Shown here: in pieces, positions 1-10,314 of the stretch | How the letters are laid out: every line of letters begins with the position of its first letter | Position numbering within the stretch: position 1 is the stretch's first letter | Source: Conchocele bisecta | Lineage: Eukaryota; Mollusca; Bivalvia; Lucinida; Thyasiridae | Direction: 5' to 3' | Length of the DNA stretch: 64,000 bases | NCBI GenBank assembly: GCA_029237695.1 | Contig: CM055265.1 | Coordinates: 117,464,067-117,528,066, forward strand | Position numbers and translations under genes: made by a program | Notes under the pieces: model-generated | Told to the model about the DNA's origin: nothing | Seen by the model: only the letters and a program-made list of their open reading frames with translations | The model's database searches: none

Positions 1-84
1 CAGTGCAGAGAGTATTGTCAATACGAATTAAATCGTTGTCCATAGAACAACATATGTAAACCAAGACCTGCATAAATATGTACT

Positions 85-200
85 TGTACGCAACACATTG
101 TTGTATACATGAATGTACGTAACACATTGGTGTATACATGTATACATGTATACATGAATAATGTACGTAACACATTGTTGTATACATACATGAATGCAGA
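85..200. repeat. Short tandem repeat, about 3 copies
   Basis: Three imperfect 40-50 bp copies built around GTAACACATTG followed by TGTATACATG and ATGAATG. Simple tandem duplication; no coding signal. Confidence 0.6.
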
Positions 201-264
201 TTTATCCGAATGTGTCTACATATTGGAATACCGATTGTAAGTTAAGGCTTGTCACATTCAAATG

Positions 265-776
265 AAGGTGCATGCCCATTCAGTAGGCACAAACTATTCT
301 TTATAGGAATTAAATAAGTGTATAATTGCGTCACCATTCCACTAGTTCTAAAAAAATTGGAGTGCCCGCTATACAGATATAATCATCTATAGTAATATTT
401 ATTTTACTAATAGTGACTCGCGGTGGTATTAGGCTATTTTCTTATGCAAATGAGGCATGATATATTTTAATTATTTATACTAAATGCGTCACCTGAACAA
501 ATAATATTTCGACAGATTATAAAGTATGATCAGTACACATCAACAAATAAATACAGATAATAAATAGTAATGTCCATTAACATTTTAAGGCCCTTTTTCG
601 CCCCTGATATCAGTGTGGAAATACTACGTCTGATATAAATTGTATATTAATGTCAATCAGTACGTGGGGTTTATGGTGAAATGAATGTTTATTTGGCCTG
701 AAAATGTCATATCTACAGAATATACAAAACTATATAGAAAGAACAGTATGTGCCTACTGAGTGGGCATGTACATTT
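265..776 (+). mobile_element. Family A inverted-repeat element, copy A1
   Basis: Starts with AAGGTGCATGCCCATTCAG and ends with the reverse complement form CTGAGTGGGCATGTACATT. Both ends have AT-rich TTAA/TA-like flanks. No coding capacity. The interior contains a TATGCAAATGAGGCATGATA stretch also seen in copies A2 and A3 and, reversed, in A4. I read this as a MITE (non-autonomous DNA transposon). The flanks of the four copies fit a TA or TTAA target but do not settle the superfamily. Confidence 0.75.
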
Positions 777-1204
777 AATGTTGAACATATTGTCCACCCT
801 ATTTGCAGTTGTATTCCCATCTATTTGCTGAACTGTCGTATAACCCAATGAACAACCAGTCAATCAATACAGAAATGACATACCTGGACAGTACATATCA
901 GTTATACTGTCTGTTTCATATACTTATGTGGTTTTCTACAATAAAACGCTCAGTAAACAGGACGTCAAAAAGAAGAAATACGTATACCGAATCCGCCGTA
1001 CACGCGCACGTTTATACTTGCTGGTACACAAACTTGCCAGTTTGTCTGTGTCGCTTTTCACTTTCATGTATTACCAAAAAAATCAAGCTCACCCGTCTAT
1101 ACATTCATTATTCAATGCCAAACATGCTTCTAGTTTGTCAACTTGCAAACTGTTGTAAATGTTGGCATATACTCTATGTGTACCGGTAAATACGTAGATA
1201 CTGT

Positions 1205-1250
1205 AACGTCGTTTTGACGTCGTTTGACGTCGCTTTTACGTGACGTCTCA
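1205..1250. promoter_or_regulatory. Cluster of TGACGTC (CRE/ATF-like) motifs
   Basis: Three TGACGTC cores, the last preceded by ACG (ACGTGACGTC), lie within about 45 bp. TGACGTCA-type sites bind CREB/ATF bZIP factors in animals. No transcription start is visible nearby, so a regulatory role is only a possibility; it may be a small tandem repeat. Confidence 0.3.
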
Positions 1251-1429
1251 TTTGCTCAAACGACCTGAAGAGTGGTGTTGTATAAAATATAATATCTTAA
1301 TGAATATTGCAGACATCATGATCCAATAAAAATAATTAAATTCATCATACAAATACGAGTGTCATAGTAACAAAATGTCAATTTGACCAAATATTTCCCG
1401 AAGACAGGCTTTCTCGCGACGCGGCTCAT

Positions 1430-1919
1430 ATTACACATGACTATCGGTATCTACATGTGTCAAAACAGGAAGTGCTAATTATAACCCTTAGCTTCATCAG
1501 GTATAATAATATTCAGGGTCTTCAGTTAGTAACTCATGATCATTGTAGGAAATCGTCTTGCAGCACATGTACATGTCCCCAATGCTCTGGTCTGAGCTTA
1601 ACCCGAATGTTCTGTCTGTAACGCTGGACAATTTACGTTACAGACAGAACATTCGGGTTAGTCTGAGCTATGAAAATGTATCACAATTTTTTACTAATTC
1701 ATTCTCATACTGTTTCTATAAAAATAAGCCAAATATACATTTGCTTTATATTGTGCAATATTTGACATTTACACATGCTGTTAATCCCTTAATTACCTGT
1801 TGGCTCGTGACTTTGATTAGCCTGAGGCTGCTGTGTATTTTCCAATTCAGTGCACACGGGATTTGTTAGCGATACCATGTTATCTGGCTGTGATATGAAG
1901 AAATGGGGCTCAAGTACAG
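1430..1919 (+). repeat. Dispersed ~490-bp repeat, plus copy
   Basis: Matches 7,210-7,696 in the opposite orientation over its whole length, with small differences. An internal hairpin at about 1,607-1,663 pairs CCCGAATGTTCTGTCTGTAA with its complement. Small open frames inside it are not convincing genes. Confidence 0.75.
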
Positions 1920-1948
1920 GTGAGATATTGTATGTATTTTATTAACTA

Positions 1949-3020
1949 GGCCCCAATTTCGGGGGAAGTGGCGCAATTGACATGAAAAAAATTATCTGGT
2001 GTTATGCAATAAATGAGCTTTATTTGATGTATTTTCTCATTAATACATCATATCTAAACTATGTATTTATAAAAAACAACTATTTCAAAAAGATTGGTTT
2101 CGTAAAAAAATACCATTGAAAACCTATTTGTTTTCTTGATTTTACATGCATATATTTAAAATTATAATTTTGATCCTTATCAGAAGTTTGACTGTCCACA
2201 AAAAAAAACATTTCTCAAATCAGCGCCGCATTTCACGTCGGAAAATCACCATCAAACCAAACAATAAATTTCACACCCATCCCATATAGTTGCACTACTC
2301 TTAGTCTAGCTGTCTGTTTTTCTTAATTATATTTAGCTTCAGCCGATATTGATATTGATGTTTTTGTCAAACTTTTCATAAGGATAAAAATTATAATTTT
2401 AAGGCATTTAGTGTGTTTCATTGACTGAAAGGCGAACAGTGCCGGTCCTGATCCGACTGCATGAATGCGATGAATGAACTGGGACTACACTGATGTCCCC
2501 AGCCCACCAGCCTCATTTAGCCAGTCAAAGCCACAAATTACAATTACACTTCTAATAATGCGATTAATTATTACATTGCCATTCTAAACATATTTTAGAC
2601 GATGGAAGAAAGCATGTTTTATTTTAATTATAAACTCATAGTTATTATAACAGTTATTTATGGTATTTGCTGGCAATGCAGCCTCTGATCAGCATGTGTA
2701 TACGTCATTAACAAGCACTAACATCATGAACATGGATGGCATTTATCGCAATAAAATTCAAATACATGTATATTGTAATAAATGGCTGAATGCCCTTTAC
2801 ATGCATGCAAAATTAAGAAAACAAATAGGTTTTGAATGGTATTTTTTTTACGAAAACAATATTTTCGAAATAGTTGGTTTTTATAAATATGTAGTTTAGA
2901 TATGATGTATTAATGGAAAAATACATAAAATAAAGCTAATTTATTGCATAACACCAGAAATAAGTATAACTAGATTATTTTGTTCATGTCAATTTCGCCA
3001 CTTCCCCCGAAATTGGGGCC
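1949..3020. mobile_element. Foldback element with long terminal inverted repeats
   Basis: Begins GGCCCCAATTTCGGGGGAAG and ends with the reverse complement. The arms run about 210-240 bp inward on each side. A second piece of the right arm at about 2,365-2,400 matches the inner left arm at about 2,150-2,190, so the right arm seems to be split by later DNA at about 2,403-2,790. No transposase frame was found. It ends 10 bp before family A copy A2. Confidence 0.7.
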
Positions 3021-3852
3021 TTGTTAAATAAAGGTACATGCCCACTCAGAAGGCACACAATATATATGTTCTTTATAGGAAGTAAATAAGTGTATACTTG
3101 TGTCACTATTCCACCAGTTCTTAAAATTACGAGTGCCCGCATTGCAGATATAATGATTTAATAATGTTTATTTTACTGATAGTGACGCGTGGTGGTATCA
3201 GGCTTTTTCATATGCAAATGAGGCATGATATGTTTTAATTATTTATACTAATTAAATGCGCCACCTGAAAAAATAATATTTTCGACAGATTATACAGTTT
3301 TGATCATTGCATATCAAAACATAAATACAGATAATAAATAGTAATGTCCGTAGTAATGTCCGTAGACAGTTTAAGGAAACACGGTTATCCCCCCTGATAT
3401 CAGTGTGTAAATAATTGTCTGATATAACATGTATAATAATGCCAATCAGAACAGAACAGAACAGAACATATCCTTTATTTGGCAATGATCTCAGACCACT
3501 TAGTGGTATATGAGTGCATACATGTACAAGCATAATGTATTATGAACAACAACAACAGCATGGCGAGAGTTATGTGGGAGTACTGTACTCGGTCTAATTT
3601 ATCAGCGAACTTGTTTGCAGGCAAATTTAGTTAAATAGTCAACATCTATATATTTTGCAATGATTCGGCTTGATGGTATTTGCCAGTAGCGAGTATTGAC
3701 TGGGAGAAATTCATCAAGTATTATATGTAAAGGAACGTGGTCAGTAAGCCTGGATCCGAATCAGAACAATTTGTTTAAACATAGTTGGACAATAATTCCA
3801 ATTCTTAGAAACTCATCTACGAGTTTATAGGAGTTAGATTTGGTAAAATTTA

Positions 3853-4607
3853 GCTTACTGAACTGCCTTCCGTTAGATGTACTAATAGCTCGCAAGAAAC
3901 TTGCTTTTCTAGGGCAATTATGCACTCTACAAAGAGACTGTGCTGTAAAACAAGTTTTTTTGTTGTGTCTCAGTTCATACTTGCTAGGTAACTGTACTCG
4001 AGGTCTAATGCCCGATATCTTCAAAATTATGGATATATATGGTCTCAGACACGTGGTAGAAAAGTATATTTCTTGCGGCGAATTTCCGAAAAAGTCTATA
4101 TGGAAAACATCTGTTAATGTCCGAACTCGTGAAATCAGTGTTAGCGAGTGGCAGATTAGAACAGCATCGCATCCGTTCGCCAGGTTCAGAAAGGTACACG
4201 TATACTACAAATGTAACAAGATATGGAGTTATGCGAGACTGTTTCCAGAGTATCTGAACTACATAAAATATGTATGCCAATTGATTACCAACCTCACGAG
4301 ATTTAATGAAACGTGTATCAAATGTGGTTCTCCGATGGACAACTTGGTAGAACATTGTATTTTGGACTGTCCATCTACATTGCATAGTAGATGTAGTTTA
4401 ATGCATGCTATACGGCAAGCTTATGGTGATGCTATTTCCATGCCCCTAAGGTCACTTACCAAGGAATATTTAGTCACTACTCTATTAAGTGTTGATGCAT
4501 TTACAGACATTGATACAGCTGTTGAATTCAATCACGTAGACGATCGTCAAAGAGTTGTATTTGTGAGTCTACATTACTTGTGGCTGCAGTATATTTCCCG
4601 AACATGA
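3853..4607 (+). pseudogene. LINE reverse transcriptase C-terminal domain, truncated
   Basis: An open frame of about 250 codons covering only the C-terminal tail of a LINE ORF2. It begins within the left target duplication at 3,840; element-derived sequence starts at 3,853. It lacks the reverse transcriptase palm (no YADD motif). It carries a zinc knuckle C-X2-C-X9-H-X4-C (residues C159, C162, H172, C177 counting from the ATG at 3,840), the same spacing as the minus-strand LINE nearby. This tail normally helps bind element RNA or DNA. The fragment is 5'-truncated and cannot be autonomous. Clade (CR1/L2/Jockey-like) is not resolved by eye. Confidence 0.7.
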
Positions 4608-4773
4608 ACACATCTGTTTATTAATGTTTGTGAAATTAGTTGCGGTGTGTAGCATTAAGTAAATGTATGTACATGTATATATTTGTGTATATGTTAAAAC
4701 TGTTACAATAATTGTTAAATGCAATTCCATGTCACAAATCTCCAATCATGGGGGAAATAAAGAATATATATAT
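3853..4773 (+). mobile_element. LINE 3' fragment nested in the minus-strand LINE
   Basis: Flanked by a perfect 38-bp direct repeat (3,815-3,852 and 4,774-4,811), the expected target-site duplication of target-primed reverse transcription. The coding remnant is followed by AATAAAG and a (TA)n tail right before the second copy. This orders the events: family A element, then minus LINE, then this fragment. Confidence 0.85.
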
Positions 4774-5503
4774 ATCTACGAGTTTATAGGAGTTAGATTT
4801 GGTAAAATTTAATGCTACGTCAAACATTTTACAATTAAATATACAAGCATATAGAAAACGGGTTGCAAGTATATTCGATTGCAAAAAAGACCCGCACATC
4901 CCTATGTGTCTCAGTCTCCAGGAATATGGAGAACGAGACAGGGCATGTCAGGATGAATACACGGTAAATTGTAGTGGGACACACTCTCATCAGATAGCGA
5001 AAATAAAATCGAAAGTTGGTGAGAGTATGTATGCCACTTAATACATAAGTTATTATACAGTTTCTCGTAAGTTAGATATCGTAGTATGGGTGTGCCTGTA
5101 TTGTTTGGATGCGGACCGCACGCACAACGACAACTCATATATTTGTGTATGCGGCCTTCACCCTCCACTAGCATGCATATCGTGTAGTTATTTACCATGC
5201 AAATATCATATCAATCCTTCATGCATATTGATAGGTGTGAACAATGTACATCTTGATTTACTAGTATTTGACTGAACAACAGTATATTGTGTTTACTCAT
5301 AATTGTCAGTAGTATAATATCTACAATTAGTGTAGCCCCGGATGAGATTGCTCAAAGTAAGCCATACCAACAGGATCTGCACCACTTGTGAATGACTCTG
5401 TGATATATGATTACTATTGAACTATAATACAAAAAATCATAAATAACAAAATTATGAACATGTGAATTACGTTATAATCTAGGAGGTACATTTAAGTCAA
5501 TAG

Positions 5504-6777
5504 TTATTGGAAAAAACGCATAATCTCAGCAATAAAGATGCTCAACCGTCGTAATTGTATTTCTGACTTGCAATTGAGAAGTTCTTTGAATTTAATAACA
5601 TTTGGGTGCCGATAATAGTAATTTTTGAGATACAATTTTCGTTTATCCGAGAAATGTGGACAGACTAGCAGATAATGACATTCGTCACCCAAATCATTTG
5701 TATTACATATGGTACACTTACGTTCAGAATGGGGTATCCCTAACCATCTACCTGTCTCGATTGGGAGTTTATGATTACCTGTTCTAAATCTTACAAGATT
5801 ATAGTACAATGATTGTGGTAAACATGTGAAGTATCCTTCTATATTTGTGTTATCTTTAAATAAATTATACATCTTACCTTTGTTAGATTCCGAGACACGT
5901 GAATGCCATTTTTGGATAAATTGATCCATTAGAGTATGTTTAATTTTATTTTTACTTAGTTCCTGCATATTATAGTCTAGATTATTCCCCGTTTCATTTA
6001 CTATATGTTTTATGAACTGTAACCATTTAAAATTAGTGTTTTCAATGTTCGAAATATATTCTAACATCAGATATGATAATTTAGTCTGGTTGCCATTTAC
6101 TATTCTATTCCAAAAACCTAACATCCTGGTTTTAATAGTAATCGATATTGGATGTCTACCGAGCTCGGCATATAACATGTATAACGGTACCGGTGTGGAT
6201 TTACGACTTTTTGTTATTCGTCTTAAAAAGTCGGTATGTATTCGCTCCAGGATATCTAGATTTTCGTAGCCCCAAACTTCACACCCGTATGTCAGAATTG
6301 GTAGAATTGTATGGTCGAATAATTTTAGTTGGAGATCAATTGGTAGATCCAAGTTGTTAATACGTGTATATAGTAAAAATGTTGCCTTTTTGCTTGTTGT
6401 GCCATATGTTTTCGGGCATTAAGAAAACTTCCGCTCCTTGAAAAGTATACACCAAGGCATTTGTACTCATTAACTATCTCTATTATTTCATTACCGATAC
6501 AAAAATTATATTTTTTATTATTGTTAGTACCAAATACTATGACTTTAGTCTTGCTTATATTTATCTTTAGCTTCCATTCATTGCAATATAGCTGGAAATC
6601 GTTTAGACAGCTTTGAAAACTGTTTTCGTCTTCGGAAATAATTATGGTATCGTCTGCGTACAACAGAACTATTATTTTTATGAAAAAGGATGAATCTATC
6701 GTTGGTGAATTTTGATACCCGTCATTATTATTGGCCGATAGTGACATTTCAAGGTCATTCAAAAATAGTGAAAACAA
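5504..6777 (-). pseudogene. LINE reverse transcriptase, truncated and frameshifted
   Basis: Two overlapping minus-strand frames make one broken ORF2. The first (6,777-6,325, 150 codons) carries the reverse transcriptase catalytic box LYADDT and the downstream SKTKVIVFG block. The second (6,352-5,504, 282 codons) is the thumb and C-terminal part with LTYGCEVWG and a zinc knuckle C213-X2-C216-X9-H226-X4-C231. A frameshift lies near 6,325-6,350. The frame starts in the middle of the palm, so endonuclease and fingers are lost: a dead-on-arrival 5' truncation. The family primes reverse transcription at a nicked chromosomal target. Confidence 0.85.
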
Positions 6778-7209
6778 TATATTAAAACAATCAATACGTG
6801 GGATAATGGTGAATGAATGTGTATTTTGCCAGAAAATGTCTCCGGTGATGTCTCTGATATAAAGTACATTCTGTGCCTACTGAGTGGGCATGTACCTTTA
6901 ATAAAATACATACAATATCTCACTTGTCTAATATATATTTTGTTCTTTGACATATAAACATAATTAAAATTATATATATTAATATTAAATTTTCACATGG
7001 GTAGTATTACGTTAATGAACACAAATTAACTTCTTAACTATTTCAAATAAATATAAAATGATTGGACATAGTAAACGTGCATATGTTTTCCAGAAGAAAT
7101 TCTTCGTTTTGTCAAATTGCGGTTACGTTGATGTAAACATAGATTGGTCTTATAATAATGTAGCTGTGGCTGGATAAATGGTATGCATGGTCCCTGACTG
7201 GTTGCATTG

Positions 7210-7696
7210 TACTTGAGCCCTATTTCATCATATCACAGCTAGATAACACTGTATCGCTAAAAAATCCCGGGTGCACTGAATTGGAAAATACACAGCAGTC
7301 TCAGGCTAATCAAGTCACGCGCCAACAGGTAATTAAGGGATTAACAGCATGTGTAAAAGTCAAATATTGCACAATATAAAGCAAATGTATATTTGGCTTA
7401 TTTTTATAGAAACAGTATGAGAATGAATTGGTAAAAAATTGTAATAAATTTTCATAGCTCAGACTAACCCGAATTTTCTGTCCGTGTCGTAAGTCGTCCA
7501 GCGTTACAGACAGAACATTCGGGTTAAGCTCAGACCAGAGCATTGGGGACATGTACATGTGCTGCAAGACGATTGCATACAATGAGTTACTAACTGAAGA
7601 CCCTGAATATTAGTATACCTGCTGAAGCTGAGGGTTATATATATAATTAGCACTTCCTGTTTTGACCCATGTAGATACCGATAGTCATGTGTAATA
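7210..7696 (-). repeat. Dispersed ~490-bp repeat, minus copy
   Basis: Inverted counterpart of 1,430-1,919, including the hairpin built on CCCGAATGTTCTGTCTGTAA (here near 7,467-7,526, with more substitutions in one arm). The pair brackets about 5.3 kb of nested elements. Similarity stops abruptly outside both copies. Confidence 0.75.
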
Positions 7697-7699
7697 TAA

Positions 7700-8464
7700 T
7701 TGTCGATATAATAAAAACATGACATGCTGACATACATCACCATTATTATTATGCATGTATAAACAAATGACGAACAGTGTATAATTTTAACATATTTAGC
7801 GGCCGTATTTGATGATGAGGGTTTATCATAAATTAATATTGTGACCCAGGTGGACCAGCACAGGGCATACACTGCTAGTTTTAGCTACACAAGTGGTCTA
7901 CGATGGAGAGATAGCGTAGCAGGGTAGCAATTTTGTTTCTATGCTAGTGTTAGTTATTGGTCAGTATTATAAACATGTGTTGCAATGGATGGTTACTATT
8001 AATGTATTTAACTTAATTTCCCGAGTATGAAGATGATGGGCATTTCTTTCTGACTGTGCTATAGTATAATCATTTCACAGCAAAAAAGAAAAAAAACTTA
8101 CCGGTACATGTATAGCAACAATGCCATTTTTAGTAGATGAAATGATTCTTGATTCGAGCCTTGTTCGGACTTCCCACCTAAATATCATATCACTTGCGCT
8201 GAAATTGGACTATTGTGCTAATTAGTCACACCCCATCAGCTTTCCGCCACATTTGCACGGTTTGTAAAGTTTTTAAAGTGCGTTTTAAAGTGCAAATTTC
8301 CACCGTTTTTGGGCAGGTGATGCTTCAAAGTTGCACAGAGGTAATTGTCATATAAATATATTTATGTTCCCTTTATGGTAATTTGGCCAGTCTATTCCGC
8401 AGCCTGATATATGGATCTTTGCTTTCATGGTTAGAAAGTAACCTAATTTCGGACAGATCGCGAG
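7700..8464. other. No gene seen
   Basis: AT-rich sequence with short open frames only. No conserved protein motif, splice-framed exon or RNA gene was recognised. Confidence 0.5.
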
Positions 8465-8629
8465 CACAGGTGACAGTATCGGGATAAGATTTCCATCAAG
8501 ATCAGTTCCAAAAAAAATAAAAAATCCCATTTATCTATCCCATTTATCTATATCTTAGATCAATGGGATTTTTTATTTTTTTTTGGAACTGATCTTGATG
8601 GAAATCTTATCCCGATACTGTCACCTGTG
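8465..8629. mobile_element. Foldback MITE, CACAGGTG ends, 8-bp target duplication
   Basis: 165 bp and almost a perfect palindrome: about 70-bp arms starting CACAGGTGACAG, around a short AT-rich centre. It is flanked by a perfect 8-bp direct repeat ATCGCGAG (8,457-8,464 and 8,630-8,637). The 8-bp duplication suggests hAT-type (or P-type) transposition. Near-identical arms suggest a recent insertion. Confidence 0.85.
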
Positions 8630-8990
8630 ATCGCGAGATTTGTTTTCGACTTGTTTGTGGAAGGATTATAAGTTTTATTCATTTACCGCTGTATGTTGGC
8701 CTGATATTTTTGTTCTTACGCTATTTCGTTGAATTGTATCTCATTTGCATATATTAAGTTTAACTTTGGTGATGGTGATTTTTTTTTATCTTTGCGATAG
8801 AAAAAATATATTTCTCCCACGCTTGTGCCATTATCAATTTATTGAGAGCAACGGCAACAATATGAAACACCTGTGTGTTTGCAATGTCATTTTTTTTCGG
8901 ATAATTCTGCGCATCTGGCAGTGTAAACAAAAATGAACAGCGTACTGGATACCACATCAGCGTAGCAAATTAAGGAATTATTGTCTGTTC

Positions 8991-9125
8991 CACGAAGTGC
9001 TGCCCAAGATTTATTGCTATAAAAACACTCCAAACTGCTTATTTTTTTACATAAAACAATGTAAAACTATTTTTTAGAAATGAGCCTACTTTTTATTTCA
9101 AGAAAATCCGTCTAATAACAAAGTT
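8991..9125 (+). repeat. Solo arm of the CTGTTTCACGAAA inverted-repeat family
   Basis: Diverged match to the left arm of the element at 34,382-34,876, from TGTCTGTTCCACGAA through TTTTTATTTC. The partner arm was not found. It is probably a decayed copy. Confidence 0.55.
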
Positions 9126-10063
9126 ATTTCGAATAAACAGCCATGGATGGGCTTTTGCCTTATAAATTCATTTCACCAAATTTTAGTTGTTGACAATAAA
9201 ACAAGAAACTACTATTGCAATAATCACTTCCGGTAAACAACAACAACTATTATTGCGAACTGAACACAAATTCTTAATAAATTTGTTTATTAACATCATT
9301 TTCTGGCATATAATTTAAACAATTTGCATTAAAATATAGCAATTAATCATTTAATCTTCATCTATTTAGCGAATATCATTCATTCATAAGGTTCCAAGTC
9401 GATCTGATACTATTGCTAATACGTCTTAATGTATTGACCGCTTTTGCATGACGCAACTTCCGGTCGGTAAATGCCAGCCTAGCAACAGTCCGCCATGACA
9501 GTAGGTGACCACAAAAGCGTCGCCATATTAAAAAGTGTTATCAACAATGATATTTGTCCAACATTTTCGAACATATAATAGTTAAATCAGTGTTGTGCAC
9601 ATAGACGTTATTGCCGTCCGTTGTATAAATGATTTGCCAGTATAGATATGGCTGTTCGGTATATAATAATAATGTAGTACAGGGCGGATTAAGCATCCCG
9701 TTTATATATTGTCAATGAGTCTATTTGTACTTAAATGTAGCATAATTTCTCATTTCAGATTCACACGATTCTTCAATCAAAGAATCTAGAAAAAGCCCAT
9801 GGAAGTTTGGATGTTTAATATATGTACCTGTATTTATATGCAGATAATATCTGTATGATAAATAATGTATGATAATGTTTTAAGTTAAATACTATGATAA
9901 ATAAAAGTGTGATCAAGTAATTATCCACGCACGTGAATTTAGTGGCAAGATGATAATTGTTGTACAGAGGTCACTTATCATAGCTATTGATCAGATGCGC
10001 AGATAAATAGCTACGATAAGTGTCTTCTCTGTTACCCGCTGGTGTATAGCACCAGGTGCTATA
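9126..10063. other. No gene seen; scattered CTTCCGG motifs
   Basis: No exon recognised. Two ACTTCCGG motifs (about 9,227 and 9,459) match the ETS-factor core, and a GCCGCC-like stretch with an ATG lies near 9,490. This could be promoter DNA, but there is no downstream coding exon to support it. Confidence 0.35.
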
Positions 10064-10314
10064 CAGTGGCGGATCCAGGATTTCACCAAGGGGGGGAGGG
10101 GGCACATGGAACTTGAACGAGGTATGCTCGTTCGTCGACTGAGCGGAGCGAGGTAGCTGGCTAGGGGGGGGGGGTCCGTGGGGCATGCCCCCCCCCATGA
10201 ACATTTTTTAATTGAGGAAGCCATTTCCTGCATTCTACTGCATTTTTTTCACAGCACTTGCTCAATATTTCTTTTAAAAAAATCGGGATCCCCCCACCAC
10301 TGAATCCGCCTCTG
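10064..10314. mobile_element. hAT-like MITE (CAGTGGCGGATCCAG ends)
   Basis: Starts CAGTGGCGGATCCAGGATT and ends with the matching TGAATCCGCCTCTG. Flanks share CTATA, a possible remnant of the 8-bp duplication. CAG(T/G)GGCGGATC ends are typical of hAT-derived MITEs in aquatic animals (from memory). The interior has long G and C runs, and its small proline-rich minus-strand frames are artefacts of those runs. Confidence 0.65.

Larger units (their letters stand above)
3449..6787 (-). mobile_element. 5'-truncated non-LTR retrotransposon (LINE)
   Basis: Sits inside family A copy A2 with a CAATCA target duplication. On the minus strand it runs from a truncated reverse transcriptase (6,777) through the C-terminal domain (stop near 5,504) into a long 3' region. 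It ends in AATAAAGG followed by a (TTCTG)n microsatellite tail (3,449-3,475), typical of LINE 3' ends. A second LINE fragment interrupts the 3' region. The stretch 3,475-5,500 shows another minus-strand open segment (roughly 4,000-3,760 continuing across the insertion from about 4,930), which may be a further degenerate coding part. Confidence 0.75.
3031..6898 (+). mobile_element. Family A element, copy A2, split by a LINE
   Basis: The left part (3,031-3,448) and right part (6,788-6,898) together match A1 and A4. The left ends at CCAATCA and the right resumes at CAATCAATACG, so the host sequence is uninterrupted once the inserted DNA and a short CAATCA duplication are allowed for. The terminal repeats are AAGGTACATGCCCACTCAG and its complement. 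Confidence 0.8.

Noticed and set aside
3840..3852. ATG at 3,840 as the start of the LINE fragment's protein
   Set aside because: It lies in the target duplication derived from the host LINE, so it is an accidental start created by insertion.
9440..9540. Promoter with first exon (ETS motifs plus ATG)
   Set aside because: No credible donor site or downstream exon; kept only as a note.
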